DNA of 64,000 nt from CAYHVK01 sp964360255 (GCA_964360255.1 CAYHVK010000004.1:163891-227890), one strand, 5' to 3'. Shown: positions 32,762-42,456, counted from the stretch's first letter. Notes: generated by a model from the sequence alone, not told the origin. Translations and numbers: made by a program.

Positions 32762-33446
32762 ACGTCGTAATATTCGGGTTGAGCGAACCCTTCCATCCAC
32801 TCACCTTGACGATGAAACCGGTCACCTTTGGGCTGTTTCGTACGCCGATTTTTTGATGGTGCTTTTGAGCTTTTTCATCATCTTCTTCTCTGTGGCCCCT
32901 GAAGATAAAAGCGTGATTCTTGAAATTCTCTCTAAAGTAACTTCGCCCAATGCATCCTCTGGTCGTAACCCTGACTCCACTCGTCCGACCGCCGCAACGC
33001 TGGCAACAGGCTCTCAGCCATTGCCAAAAGAATTAGAAACTCAATTGCAAAATCAAGTTCCGCAACTGAAGGTGACTGTCGATAAAGATAAAAAATCTAT
33101 TTATGTTTTGTTTCCGGATGATATTTATCGCAATGGCGATACAAAACTGACAACAGTCGGCGCCGATCAATTGGCACAGTTTCTTAAGCTCATTGAACCT
33201 TATTTGGGACGAATGGAAGTGATTTTTATCGGTCACACCGATTCAAAACCGCTAAGATACGCAAGAAGCGAATACCTTGTGAATAACTTTGACCTCAGCT
33301 CACTCCGCGCCTCTCAGGCTTTAAAGTTAGCTCTGGGTTTAGGTTTAGATCGTAATCACCTCTTTACTCTCGGATCAGCTGATCACACCAGAAACTCAAG
33401 AACATTAACTGTACTACTTAAACCTGCCGGGATTTTAGAACTATGA
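32748..33446 (+). CDS. MotB-like stator protein with OmpA peptidoglycan-binding domain
   Basis: 232 residues from GTG 32748, chosen because GAGGT stands upstream and because it puts the ion-binding Asp at position 34, next to the usual MotB position; earlier in-frame starts exist at 32727 and 32733. One membrane helix contains WAVSYADFLMVLLSFFIIFFS, the MotB signature with the proton-carrying Asp. The periplasmic half has an OmpA-like domain (MEVIFIGHTDSKP, FDLSSLRASQALKLAL, NSRTLTVLL) for anchoring to cell wall. It overlaps motA by 14 bp and the next gene by 4 bp (ATGA). Confidence 0.88.
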   Translation: MKPPKRRNIRVERTLPSTHLDDETGHLWAVSYADFLMVLLSFFIIFFSVAPEDKSVILEILSKVTSPNASSGRNPDSTRPTAATLATGSQPLPKELETQLQNQVPQLKVTVDKDKKSIYVLFPDDIYRNGDTKLTTVGADQLAQFLKLIEPYLGRMEVIFIGHTDSKPLRYARSEYLVNNFDLSSLRASQALKLALGLGLDRNHLFTLGSADHTRNSRTLTVLLKPAGILEL

Positions 33447-34942
33447 AAAAAATAATTTTATTTATATTACTTTTATTTACTGTTCATGGGCATGCTCAAA
33501 ACGGTATCGAAAAATATCTGGCTTTCGAAACGGCCCTCGAAAATCGCATCAAAACCATTATTAAACCTTTTGATGCGAAAGCTCAGATTTTTACAAAGGT
33601 AAAAGTAAAAGAAGTTAAAACCGTTCTACCTGGACTATCAGGAGACCAAGACGCCAGTTTTCTGCTGAGTGGATTAGAAGGTTCGTTCAGTCAAGATACA
33701 ATTGACGCCGTAGAAGTCGCGGTTATTTCTGAACTCGATCCGTTTCCAGTTGAAATATTAGACCGTGTCAAAGCACTTCTCGACCAAAAACAAATAAATT
33801 TGAATGTGACAGTGACAAAACCTTCAGCCCAGATGGCTCTGCTCCTCGAGCAGCCAACAACGGTTGAAAAATTTTTTGAGGCTTGGAACCATAGTAATTA
33901 TAGATTCGCGCTGATCGCTGGAGCTATTGGTCTTCTCGGATGGCTGATCACTGCCACAGTCTGGATGATAGCTTTATTCCCGGCTCAAATGAAAAAGACA
34001 GCTGAAAAAATTGAATCCGGACTGACTTCAATCGGCAGGGCTGCAGAAAATCTGGCTCTCGGCAGCTCTTCACAAATCCGTGATGTTTCACCTGAACAAC
34101 CAAAGCAATTGAGCGAAAGTCGATCTACGAACAGCCAGGATGCTTATACGGTCGCGCTTCGTGAACTTCCGAGCGAAGCCATTCTCGCGGTATTCACCGA
34201 TGCCTACTGGTGTGAAGAAGATCAGTACGCTGCATGGATGTGGGCCAACTCGGCCTCTTCACAACGATGCTATTTAGCTGAGAAATGGCCTATTCTCGCT
34301 GAATACCTAGGAACTCTCGATAACGTAACGCCATCTGTTGCCGCATATCACATGCATCCTTGCTACCTCGCACCCTTAGAACTGAATCACATTGATCAAT
34401 CTGATCTAGCAAAACTGATTGAACATCAACCCGCCGCCTACAAACTTCTCTCTCCCTTAAGACAAGAGAAGCTGCCTGTGTCTTTGCAAAATCGCCTCGA
34501 CTGGCTGACGACCGCAACTATGGATCGCAAAAAATTTGAAATTCCAAACCAGGCTTCACAGGCTCGCCAACTTCGTCAAACGCCATTGGGCTTCCAATCT
34601 TTAAGCACCGAAGATGAAAACTTCATTTGGGAAAACGTCGATCGCATACCGCAACACTTAGTGTCTTCAATCCCAAGTCTCGTTTGGTTTGCGCGACTCG
34701 AGGTTCGTGATCGCAGTGAAATACTCAGCCGTATGAGTGCGCAAGATATCGCGGATGCAATGATCGGCACAGAACCTCTTCTGGCCTCTGTAAAAGAGTG
34801 TTTGCCAGAAAAAAAATCGGCGCTTGTTGAAAGTTACCTTACAAAAACTTCTCCGAGCCGATATTCACCAGGCTTTCAATACATTATGAAGCAAGCGTTA
34901 ACAAAACAACCCTTCATAGCAGAGGATGATCGTGCCGCGTAA
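33443..34942 (+). CDS. FliF-like / transmembrane / FliG-like fusion protein (putative rotor)
   Basis: 499 residues. Signal peptide 1-18. The periplasmic part begins YLAFETALENRIKTIIKPFDAKAQI, which resembles the FliF ring domain motif (YERELEKRIEELLEPIVG...). One membrane helix at about 153-178 (FALIAGAIGLLGWLITATVWM). The cytoplasmic part (~235-499) ends in a FliG C-domain-like segment: LEVRDRSEILSRMSAQDIADAMIGTEPLL...LPEKKSALVESYL, which follows the FliG pattern D-x-R-x-x-x-x-x-L-x-x-x-x-x-x-D-L-A-x-A-L. So the MS-ring and torque-bearing functions appear combined in one chain. Natural FliF-FliG fusions are known in flagella; this one is much smaller and sits with its own motA/motB. Confidence 0.7.
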   Translation: MKKIILFILLLFTVHGHAQNGIEKYLAFETALENRIKTIIKPFDAKAQIFTKVKVKEVKTVLPGLSGDQDASFLLSGLEGSFSQDTIDAVEVAVISELDPFPVEILDRVKALLDQKQINLNVTVTKPSAQMALLLEQPTTVEKFFEAWNHSNYRFALIAGAIGLLGWLITATVWMIALFPAQMKKTAEKIESGLTSIGRAAENLALGSSSQIRDVSPEQPKQLSESRSTNSQDAYTVALRELPSEAILAVFTDAYWCEEDQYAAWMWANSASSQRCYLAEKWPILAEYLGTLDNVTPSVAAYHMHPCYLAPLELNHIDQSDLAKLIEHQPAAYKLLSPLRQEKLPVSLQNRLDWLTTATMDRKKFEIPNQASQARQLRQTPLGFQSLSTEDENFIWENVDRIPQHLVSSIPSLVWFARLEVRDRSEILSRMSAQDIADAMIGTEPLLASVKECLPEKKSALVESYLTKTSPSRYSPGFQYIMKQALTKQPFIAEDDRAA

Positions 34943-35543
34943 TTGGGCCGCTTTTGCATTTTTGACTCTCTTGATCGTGACGAGCGCACGAGGCGAAATT
35001 AATTCGACCCGCATGCTCTCTTACGACGTCAAAGATTATGATACGTTTCTCACTTTATCGCCGACTTTGGTTTCAATATCTTCTCCGTTAGATACGGTGA
35101 CAGGATATGGACTTCGTCTCGGATGGAATCGAAATCTCACAAACCGTTGGAATTTCGAAGGTTCGTTTTCACAAACTTTTGGCACCTCAGAAGCTGGCGC
35201 CGGATTCGGTGCGCTCTGCTCGAGCTTAGAGGCCTTTGCTCAGTACGCCATTTCAGGTCAGTTCGAATCAAACGAAAGAACAGTACTTTTTGACAACAAA
35301 CCTTTCATCAATGAGCGGCGCTATCGCCAACGAGTTTTTTCTGTGGGTTTCGGACTCATGCAACTTCTACTGAATGGCTCAACTGATGTCTACCCTGCGA
35401 CTGGATTAGGTTTTTCATTATCCTATGACATCACCCTATGGAATCGCTTAGTCCGCCCCAGTTTTCGATATGGTCTTTTATCAGGTAACAGCCAAGACAT
35501 TAACCTCATGGCTCTCGATTTAGCTATTATGTTCGATTTTTAA
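34932..35543 (+). CDS. Outer-membrane beta-barrel protein of the motor operon
   Basis: About 203 residues from GTG 34932 (AGAGG six bases upstream; an ATG at 34926 has it too close). Signal peptide ends ARG-EI. The mature part alternates polar and hydrophobic residues in amphipathic strands (GYGLRLGWNRNL, WNFEGSFSQTFG, VFSVGFGLMQLLL, LGFSLSYDITLW) and ends with Phe, as outer-membrane barrels do. It overlaps the upstream gene and lies 9 bp before the GLUG lipoprotein, so it may export or hold that protein. Confidence 0.7.
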   Translation: MPRNWAAFAFLTLLIVTSARGEINSTRMLSYDVKDYDTFLTLSPTLVSISSPLDTVTGYGLRLGWNRNLTNRWNFEGSFSQTFGTSEAGAGFGALCSSLEAFAQYAISGQFESNERTVLFDNKPFINERRYRQRVFSVGFGLMQLLLNGSTDVYPATGLGFSLSYDITLWNRLVRPSFRYGLLSGNSQDINLMALDLAIMFDF

Positions 35544-35552
35544 AGGATTTTT

Positions 35553-38500
35553 TTGAAACGACTTACACTTTCAAAACTCATTCTAACTGCGACAATCGCT
35601 TTGTTTATACAGAGCTGTAATACTGATGCAGACGTAGATTCTCTTGTCGGATCCACTCCCGATGTCATCGAAGTTCCACTTGATTTGCAAATTACAATCA
35701 CCAGCCCATCAGCTGACGGGAAAAAAGTAGGTTACAGCGGTCAACTTTCAGGAAGCTGCAATCAGCCCGGCCAAAGCATCGAAATCCGAGGCCAAGCGAC
35801 GGGTTATTCTGTTTGTCAGAGCGACAATACATGGACCTCTCAAATTGATTTCTCTGGCGCAGCCGTTGGCTCGGTCACTGTCCAGGCTTATCTGGTTGAC
35901 AACGCTCGCGAGTCGGCCGGCGCAACACGCATATTCACTAAAGATAGTACAGATTGCGATACGACTAGTGCTCGCGCAGCTCAGTATGCCGGGGGTGACG
36001 GCTCAGCCGGAAACCCGTGGATGATCTGCACCTCTGCACAGCTCAACAACGTAAGAATCAAATTGAACGATAACTACATTGTTAAAAATGATATTGATCT
36101 TAATTCAAATCCATTCATCCCTATTCCTTCAGTGTTTAGAGGAATCTTCGACGGCAATGGTTTCTCAATTCAGAATCTTTATATTTATGATTTATCTGGG
36201 GCCGATGTCGCACTATTTAAACAAGTGCGAGACGCGACAATTAAAGATCTAACACTCGAAAATTTCAATGTTTCGGGGCCAAGTGTTGTAGCCGGACTTG
36301 TCGGGCGTGTTGTTGTTGGATTCGCCAATATTTCAAACATCACAGCGAACGGAAAAGCTATTGCGAATAGCAGTTGGGTCGGAGGACTTATTGCCTACGT
36401 CGATAACGGCGCCACGCTTTCAGTGACTAATGCTGATGTAACCGCAACTTTAAATGGCCAAAGTCGTCTCGGAATAATTTTAGGCGGCACTCATGCTTCG
36501 GCAAGTTCGGTGACACTTGATACAATTACGGTCGCAGGCTCTGCCACCGGAACTGACAGTTATGTTGGCGGAGCGGCAGGCTTGCTCGATACGATAAATA
36601 ATACTCTCAACGATATTACAAGCTCAGTGGTAACAGTAGCCTATGGAGCCAGCGGCACTGTAGATAGCTATGTTGGGGGAATTGCTGGACGCATGGATGG
36701 CGGCGATATTACAACCTGCTCTTCATCAGGAACAGTCACCGGTACAGGAAGTTTTGTTGGCGGAGTGGTCGGTCAATATGGTGGCGCAAAACTTTACAAC
36801 TGCGATGTCACTGGGGCTATTTCTGTCGATACAACCAATCGCGCAGCAACAGGAGTGGGAGGCCTTATCGGCCAAGCGACCACTTCAAATACCGATATTT
36901 TTCAATGCTCTGTAAAGGCTAACATCAACGTTACAGGCACTCTTGTCGGCCAACAAATTGGTGGCGGCGTCGGCTTTTTTCGTGGCATTCGTTTCAGCGA
37001 AGTTTCAATCGACGGTGATACAACCGCCGCAACTCGAGGAATATTAAACGTAATTACCGGTAATGGTACCACAACTGGCGGAACCTTTATCGGCGGAGCT
37101 ATTGGCTATTTACAAATTTATTCTGGCGATACTCTTACAATTGATAATACTTATGCAAATGTAGATGTAACAAATGAAACAGCAACGGCGAACTCTCAAA
37201 CAGGCGGCTTCGTCGGCTACATGGCCAACCAGGATGCTGCTGCCGCAAATGATATTATAATAACTGATACGTACGCTTCGGGCGATGTAGTTTCTAACAA
37301 TCGTTACGTGGGCGGCTTTGCCGGCAACATGTACACCGCGCGGGCTGGCTCAACGATCTCAATGACCAATGTATATGCATCCGGGAATGTAACTGTGGAT
37401 GAGATCAACACCACTTCTCTGCAGTATATTGGAGGGTTTGCTGGCTCTGCCACAACTCGAGACAATGGCGGTGATGTTACGACTCCGACAGGTGGCTATC
37501 AACTCAGCAATGTATATGCCAGCGGCAACGTGACCATCACAGCCACTTCGGTGGGCGGCGAGCGCGTCGGAGGATTGATTGGATATTTACACACTGGCCG
37601 TTCGGGCGGAACTGGCGGAGTCTCAAACTTATCGAAAGTTTACGCTACAGGAAATATTAATGTTACATCGGGGCTCACGTACAATTATGTCGGCGGCCTT
37701 ATCGGATATTTAAATTCAAGCACCCTCAGTACCATCGCCATCGATTCTTCAGCAGGACAAAGCTATGCCACCGGAAATGTTTCTGTCACCACGGGGGGCT
37801 ACATCGGCGGAGGTTTTGGCTATGCGACGATTACAACCAGTTCAACTTTTACCCTTGATGATTTTTACTCAAACGGAAATGTTTCAGGCGATACGAAAGT
37901 TGGTGGGCTTGCAGGACAAATCTACGTCAACGCCGCTGGCGGAACTATTGCACTCGATCATATTTACAGTCATGACAACAGCAGTGTAACGCCACCTCCG
38001 ACAGTGACTGCTACTGGCGCCCAAGTCGGCGGACTCATCGGCTTGGCCGGCGCTTCAAATACATCTACCATTTCACTCTCGAATTGTTCGGCTATCTCTA
38101 CAGTTACAGGTACCAATTACGCCGGCGGACTCATTGGTTACGACCATGATAGCCTGACAATAACCGGTTGCACGGCTTCAGGCGACGTCTCTGGCGTTGC
38201 GCCCTACGTGGGTGGTTTAACAGGAGGCTCTGACCGAAATGGCCGCAATTACTCACAAGTCTACGCCTCTGGTGACGTCACTGCGGCAGTACCCACCGCA
38301 ACAGCACAAGGTTACGTAGGAGGACTTGTCGGTCGCATCTCAACTGCCTCTAGTGTTTACAAAGCGGTCGCTACTGGCGACATCATTGTTGATGTGGATT
38401 CTACCGCGACTTTAACTGAGGCCTACACGGGCGGCCTTATTGGTTACATGCAAGGAACTGTCGACCAAAGTTACGCTACAGGAAACGTCTCTGTGACAAA

Positions 38501-39089
38501 CCCCACTCTTGGAACTCAAAGTTATGTAGGAGGCCTTCTTGGTCGCGGCACGGCTCTCGTTTCAAATTCATTTGCTACAGGCGATGTGCAAGGAGGATAT
38601 TATGTCGGCGGACTTATCGGCTATCATCGTGGCGGAGTACAAAACTCTTTCGCTGCCGGAAATATAAACGGCACACTCAACGTTGGCGGACTTATCGGAA
38701 ATTATGATGGATCAGCTGGCTCGGTATCAAAAGTCTATTCTCTCGGATCAGTCACCCGAATTGCCGGGACACAAACGAATCGTTTTGGACCATTAATTGG
38801 TTATTGCAACGCCGGTGTAGGTGATACCAAAGTTCAAGACGGATATTATAATTTGTCGACGTCGACTGTAGACGCGAATATCACTTCTCCTGAAACTAAC
38901 TGTAATAGCAATTCGACCAATGAAACACGAGGCATCGCAAACGCTACCATGCTGACACCCGGCACAGGGTTTACTGGCTTTGATTTTATATCGACGAATC
39001 CGAGCGACTGGCGATTTGCTGTCACTTTTAAGAAAAAAGGTGTAGCGACTGTGTATCCTTATCCTGTTCTTTATTGGCTTGAAAATTAG
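35553..39089 (+). CDS. Large GLUG-repeat surface lipoprotein (adhesin-like)
   Basis: 1,178 residues from TTG 35553 with AAAGGA five to six bases upstream. Signal peptide ends LFIQSC-N, a lipobox. After an Ig-like N-domain (~45-130) and a GSAGNPWMICTSAQLNN segment, residues ~190-1170 are a long series of GLUG-type units (YVGGLIGY, VGGFAGNMY, YATGNVSVT, FAAGNINGT) that fold as a repetitive beta-helix. GLUG repeats are found in adhesins. Last gene of the motor operon; if it is held by the neighbouring barrel and linked to the MotAB/FliG-like motor, it could be a moved adhesin, as in gliding machines. That link is inference. Confidence 0.75.
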   Translation: MKRLTLSKLILTATIALFIQSCNTDADVDSLVGSTPDVIEVPLDLQITITSPSADGKKVGYSGQLSGSCNQPGQSIEIRGQATGYSVCQSDNTWTSQIDFSGAAVGSVTVQAYLVDNARESAGATRIFTKDSTDCDTTSARAAQYAGGDGSAGNPWMICTSAQLNNVRIKLNDNYIVKNDIDLNSNPFIPIPSVFRGIFDGNGFSIQNLYIYDLSGADVALFKQVRDATIKDLTLENFNVSGPSVVAGLVGRVVVGFANISNITANGKAIANSSWVGGLIAYVDNGATLSVTNADVTATLNGQSRLGIILGGTHASASSVTLDTITVAGSATGTDSYVGGAAGLLDTINNTLNDITSSVVTVAYGASGTVDSYVGGIAGRMDGGDITTCSSSGTVTGTGSFVGGVVGQYGGAKLYNCDVTGAISVDTTNRAATGVGGLIGQATTSNTDIFQCSVKANINVTGTLVGQQIGGGVGFFRGIRFSEVSIDGDTTAATRGILNVITGNGTTTGGTFIGGAIGYLQIYSGDTLTIDNTYANVDVTNETATANSQTGGFVGYMANQDAAAANDIIITDTYASGDVVSNNRYVGGFAGNMYTARAGSTISMTNVYASGNVTVDEINTTSLQYIGGFAGSATTRDNGGDVTTPTGGYQLSNVYASGNVTITATSVGGERVGGLIGYLHTGRSGGTGGVSNLSKVYATGNINVTSGLTYNYVGGLIGYLNSSTLSTIAIDSSAGQSYATGNVSVTTGGYIGGGFGYATITTSSTFTLDDFYSNGNVSGDTKVGGLAGQIYVNAAGGTIALDHIYSHDNSSVTPPPTVTATGAQVGGLIGLAGASNTSTISLSNCSAISTVTGTNYAGGLIGYDHDSLTITGCTASGDVSGVAPYVGGLTGGSDRNGRNYSQVYASGDVTAAVPTATAQGYVGGLVGRISTASSVYKAVATGDIIVDVDSTATLTEAYTGGLIGYMQGTVDQSYATGNVSVTNPTLGTQSYVGGLLGRGTALVSNSFATGDVQGGYYVGGLIGYHRGGVQNSFAAGNINGTLNVGGLIGNYDGSAGSVSKVYSLGSVTRIAGTQTNRFGPLIGYCNAGVGDTKVQDGYYNLSTSTVDANITSPETNCNSNSTNETRGIANATMLTPGTGFTGFDFISTNPSDWRFAVTFKKKGVATVYPYPVLYWLEN

Positions 39090-39094
39090 CTGTG

Positions 39095-39176
39095 CTAACG
39101 CCAAGTGGCGTTATTTGTAGCTACCCAGTTAACGCAGCTAACTCCAACTTGACCAAAATCTAGATCAATCCTTCAA
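39095..39176. repeat. Degenerate copy of the tRNA upstream flank
   Basis: GCCAAGTGGCGTTATTTGTAG here versus GCCAAGAGGCGTTATTTGTAG at 31082, then partial identity to GATCAATCCTTCAATA (GATCAATTCTTCAATA at 31145). It carries the tRNA promoter remnants in minus orientation but no tRNA, and also serves as leader of the gene at 39205. Together with 31067-31275 it brackets the motor operon. Confidence 0.65.
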
Positions 39177-39204
39177 TATGAGAGTCTTCAACATGGAGGA
39201 ATTT

Positions 39205-40722
39205 ATGAGATTAAAAAGCCAATGGCTTTTATTATTAGCGGTTTTTGCCTTATCTACCGGAACCCAAGCTGCTGAACGCTTACGCGTTTTAACTCAGGCC
39301 TTAGCCCCTATTTCAGGCGCTGAAGTTATGATCGGCTCGGCTGTAAACAACCCTTTTGCCGGCAATGTGCTTAAGACTGATGCAAATGGCTATATTTCGA
39401 TTCCAATGGAATGGAAAGCCGCCTTACCTGTAACAGTTACGGCGAGCGGTTTTATCGTCACTCGTTTTGAGGGCGTACAACCTCAATCAGTGATTTTCCA
39501 AGTTCATGAATTAGACCCAGCAGCTCTTGTTGAAGTGAGCGGCGAAACGATGGGCTTTCAAAATATCAAAAAAGATGGCCTCGTTGATTTCGGTTTAGTT
39601 TTTCCAACCATGAATCGCCGCCAGCTGATGCAGTTTAGCGTGAGCGATTTAGTCAGCCCCGAAACAGATCAGATTAAAGTGATCACGCAGAAAGTAGATC
39701 TTCCATCAAATGTGACTTTACCTGAGCAAAAAGAAACTTACGTGCTTCCAATTACACTTAAGAAGCCGAACTACCGCGCTTATTTAAAACCAGACAGCAG
39801 CTACACGATCACTGCGGCTCATGGTCAGTTCCCACTTAAAGAAGTGATCGGCGAAATGCAAAACGGCAAAACTTTCTTCGATGTCATGAACTATTTCACA
39901 TTCATCGATTTCGGTCAGTTTGATTTAGCTGTTCAGAAAAGCACGATTCCAAATCAGAACGTATCTGTGAGCCAGAATCTCATCGATAGCAAAGTCTCTT
40001 ATCAAGCCCCGGCTTACAACAACGACCAAGTTCTTTTAGCGGCGGCTCTTGTTGAGCAAAACGGCGCTTTCTACCCGACAGATTTAAAGCGCATCGATTC
40101 AGCTCAAAAACGTGACATGACGGTGCCAGCTCTTGCGAAGAGCCTTTATGTGGCGTCGGTATTAATGCCGAAGACACAGGCGGCTCCGTTTAATGCCCAA
40201 ATGACAGATATGCTTTTGGCTCAAACTCAGCCAGTGGCTCACTTCTTTAAATCTCTAACGAATGAACTTTATTCGTACATGGGCTTTCAGCCGACAACCC
40301 AAGACGCAACAACTGCTCCGGCCATTCCGGGTATTACTTTGAGCATTCAAAAGGCTCCAGTGACTGTTGGTGCTGAATTCATCGGCCTCACTCAACCACC
40401 TACGGTTGCTGGTGGAATGTTAAAACTCACGGTTCCGACAGTTCCGGCTAGCGTGGCGCCAGTGGCCACTTACCTTGTTCTTTCTGAAATCGTAAAAACT
40501 GTAAAAGGCAAATACACCACTGAAAAACGCACGCGCCTTCTCGAATTCTTTGCTGAAAGCTGGCTCGACGAACTCGCTCTTCCAGATCTTTCAAGCATTG
40601 TAATTCCAGGCAAAACTTATCGCTGGGAAGTTCTCTATTTGGGTCGCGACAAAAACACTAAAGCCGGAAACTACTTCTTAGATGAAATCACTCACGTCTC
40701 TCGTCACGCTTACGATTTTTAG
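39205..40722 (+). CDS. Secreted protein with carboxypeptidase-regulatory-like N-domain
   Basis: 505 residues from ATG 39205, which has GGAGG five bases before it and begins directly with a signal peptide (MRLKSQWLLLLAVF...TQA-AE); the earlier ATG at 39178 has no such site. Residues ~25-95 (PISGAEVMIG...VLKTDANGYISIPMEWKAALPVTVTASGF) look like a carboxypeptidase-regulatory/Big-type beta-sandwich. The remainder is unassigned. It overlaps the downstream lipoprotein gene by 41 bp, so they form a pair. A decayed copy of its 5' part lies at 31.2 kb. Confidence 0.65.
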   Translation: MRLKSQWLLLLAVFALSTGTQAAERLRVLTQALAPISGAEVMIGSAVNNPFAGNVLKTDANGYISIPMEWKAALPVTVTASGFIVTRFEGVQPQSVIFQVHELDPAALVEVSGETMGFQNIKKDGLVDFGLVFPTMNRRQLMQFSVSDLVSPETDQIKVITQKVDLPSNVTLPEQKETYVLPITLKKPNYRAYLKPDSSYTITAAHGQFPLKEVIGEMQNGKTFFDVMNYFTFIDFGQFDLAVQKSTIPNQNVSVSQNLIDSKVSYQAPAYNNDQVLLAAALVEQNGAFYPTDLKRIDSAQKRDMTVPALAKSLYVASVLMPKTQAAPFNAQMTDMLLAQTQPVAHFFKSLTNELYSYMGFQPTTQDATTAPAIPGITLSIQKAPVTVGAEFIGLTQPPTVAGGMLKLTVPTVPASVAPVATYLVLSEIVKTVKGKYTTEKRTRLLEFFAESWLDELALPDLSSIVIPGKTYRWEVLYLGRDKNTKAGNYFLDEITHVSRHAYDF

Positions 40723-41197
40723 TTGTTCGCTAGCACTGACCGGTTGCGCGCTGTCTGATAAAGACAGCGATGCAACAGTTGAGCAGCTCGAACCGGTCGT
40801 ACAAGTTTACGAAGCCACTTACGATGAAGTTTGGAGAGCCATGCAGAAGGCTTTCTCACGCTACCCTATTCGCCTTAACAACGCCGACACGGGCGAACTT
40901 GAAACCGATGTCATTAAGCCCGATCAAATGTGGCAACCGCCTCACCGCAAAATCAATTATTCTCCGGGACAGCGCTATTACATTAAAGTGCTCGTAACGA
41001 AGGGAATGAAAGGCGGTAGCAAGCAAGCCGTACGCCTATCGATCGAGAAAATCATGACGGTCGATCAAGATTTCTTCTCAGGTAGCAGTCGCCGCCCAAC
41101 AGATGGCCTTGAAGAAAAAGGCCTTCTCTACCGCATTGATCGCGAACTCACCATCGAGGAATCGATCAAAAATGCTTACGATCAGGGTAAAATTTAG
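40682..41197 (+). CDS. Lipoprotein, function unknown
   Basis: 171 residues. Signal sequence with a conventional lipobox LTGC (cut before Cys22). The mature part begins with an acidic stretch then VQVYEATYDEVWRAMQKAFSRYPI, a helix-strand pattern seen in envelope lipoproteins of the DUF3568 / BamC-like kind, but not enough to assign. Its start is within the 3' end of the upstream gene. Confidence 0.7.
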   Translation: MKSLTSLVTLTIFSCSLALTGCALSDKDSDATVEQLEPVVQVYEATYDEVWRAMQKAFSRYPIRLNNADTGELETDVIKPDQMWQPPHRKINYSPGQRYYIKVLVTKGMKGGSKQAVRLSIEKIMTVDQDFFSGSSRRPTDGLEEKGLLYRIDRELTIEESIKNAYDQGKI

Positions 41198-41217
41198 TTG
41201 TCGTCAGATACCCGGCT

Positions 41218-42456
41218 TTACTTTTTCTTCCGCTTAGATTTCTTCTTATACTCATCTTCGCTGGCCAGCAGCTCTTCAAGACTCAAATCAAGCGGATCCT
41301 TGCCCGGCTCCGCGATAGATTTGTACTGACCCTTGCTCATCTGAACTGGATCAATTTTTTTACCGATCATTTGCTCGATAGCATCGAGAAGCGGCTTCTC
41401 TTCGGGGCTGCAAAATGACAAAGCGATACCTTTATTAAAACCGCGGCCAGTACGACCGATACGGTGGACATAATTTTCAGGCTTTTCAGGTAAATCATAA
41501 TTCACAACATGAGTCACATCTGCCACGTCGATTCCGCGAGCGCTCACATCAGTCGCAATAAGAATCTTGCACTCATCAGCGCGGAAGGCTTTCATCACAT
41601 CGATGCGGTCGTTTTGATCTTTTTCACCATGAATCGTAAGGCTTTTGATATCAGAGCGCTCAAGCACCTTCGCCACACGTTCAGCTCGTACGCGAGTGCG
41701 CACGAAGATAATAAACTTTCCGTCTGGGTGGCCATTTATGAACTCGACTAAAAACAAACGTTTGTCGTCCATCTTCACATTAAACATATAGTGAGTGATG
41801 TTCTTTGAAACCGGATCTTCTGGAGAAATCTGAATTCGAATAGCCGAACTGCGAACCTGCGAGTAAGCGAGCTTTTTAATTTCTGGGTTAATAGTGGCCG
41901 AGAAGAAAAGTGTCTGGTGGCGCATACGAAGTTTTTTCTTCACCGCTTCAACATCAGGTAAAAATCCTAGATCGAGCATACGATCAGCCTCATCAAGAAC
42001 TAGAATTTCAACGCGATGAAGGCTAATAATTTCTTGGCGAATCAGTCCGAACATACGTCCCGGAGTCGCAATCAAGATATCGATTCCATCTTGAAGCTTT
42101 TCAATTTGCGGATCAATTTCGACTCCGCCGAAAACGGCGTAGGCTTTAACTTTCGTATGCTTGGCGAGTTTATTAAACACTTCGCCGATCTGCAGCGCGA
42201 GTTCACGCGTCGGCACCATAACTAAACATTTGATGCCTTCGACACGTTTACTGCTTTTTTCAGTATGTAGAGTATTAATAATCGGTATAGCGAAAGCGGC
42301 TGTTTTACCGGTGCCGGTTTGGGCGATAGCCAAGACATCTTCGCCTTTTAAAATTGATGGAATGGCCTTGTATTGAATATCGGTCGTGCGAAAGAAACCA
42401 TTGTCATTGAGGTTCTTTATTAGATCTTCAGAAAGGTGGAATTTTTCGAACTTCAA
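41218..42456 (-). CDS. rhlE: DEAD-box RNA helicase (RhlE-like)
   Basis: 412 residues. All DEAD-box motifs are readable: Phe upstream and Q-motif (FRTTDIQYKAIP), AQTGTGKT, PTRELALQ, TPGRMFG, DEAD (LVLDEADRMLD), SAT, and HRIGRTGRG. The short lysine-rich tail (DEYKKKSKRKKK) fits RhlE-type helicases, which remodel RNA during ribosome assembly or decay. Symbol by resemblance; other DEAD paralogs are possible. Convergent with the lipoprotein gene, 20 bp apart. Confidence 0.88.
   Translation of the reverse strand: MKFEKFHLSEDLIKNLNDNGFFRTTDIQYKAIPSILKGEDVLAIAQTGTGKTAAFAIPIINTLHTEKSSKRVEGIKCLVMVPTRELALQIGEVFNKLAKHTKVKAYAVFGGVEIDPQIEKLQDGIDILIATPGRMFGLIRQEIISLHRVEILVLDEADRMLDLGFLPDVEAVKKKLRMRHQTLFFSATINPEIKKLAYSQVRSSAIRIQISPEDPVSKNITHYMFNVKMDDKRLFLVEFINGHPDGKFIIFVRTRVRAERVAKVLERSDIKSLTIHGEKDQNDRIDVMKAFRADECKILIATDVSARGIDVADVTHVVNYDLPEKPENYVHRIGRTGRGFNKGIALSFCSPEEKPLLDAIEQMIGKKIDPVQMSKGQYKSIAEPGKDPLDLSLEELLASEDEYKKKSKRKKK

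Noticed and set aside
32057..33446. MotA/MotB genes next to an island as a Zorya (ZorAB) defence system
   Set aside because: The MotA protein is of flagellar size without ZorA's long coiled-coil tail, the next gene is FliG-like rather than ZorC/ZorD/ZorE, and the helicase at 25540 is in a separate unit with a different architecture.
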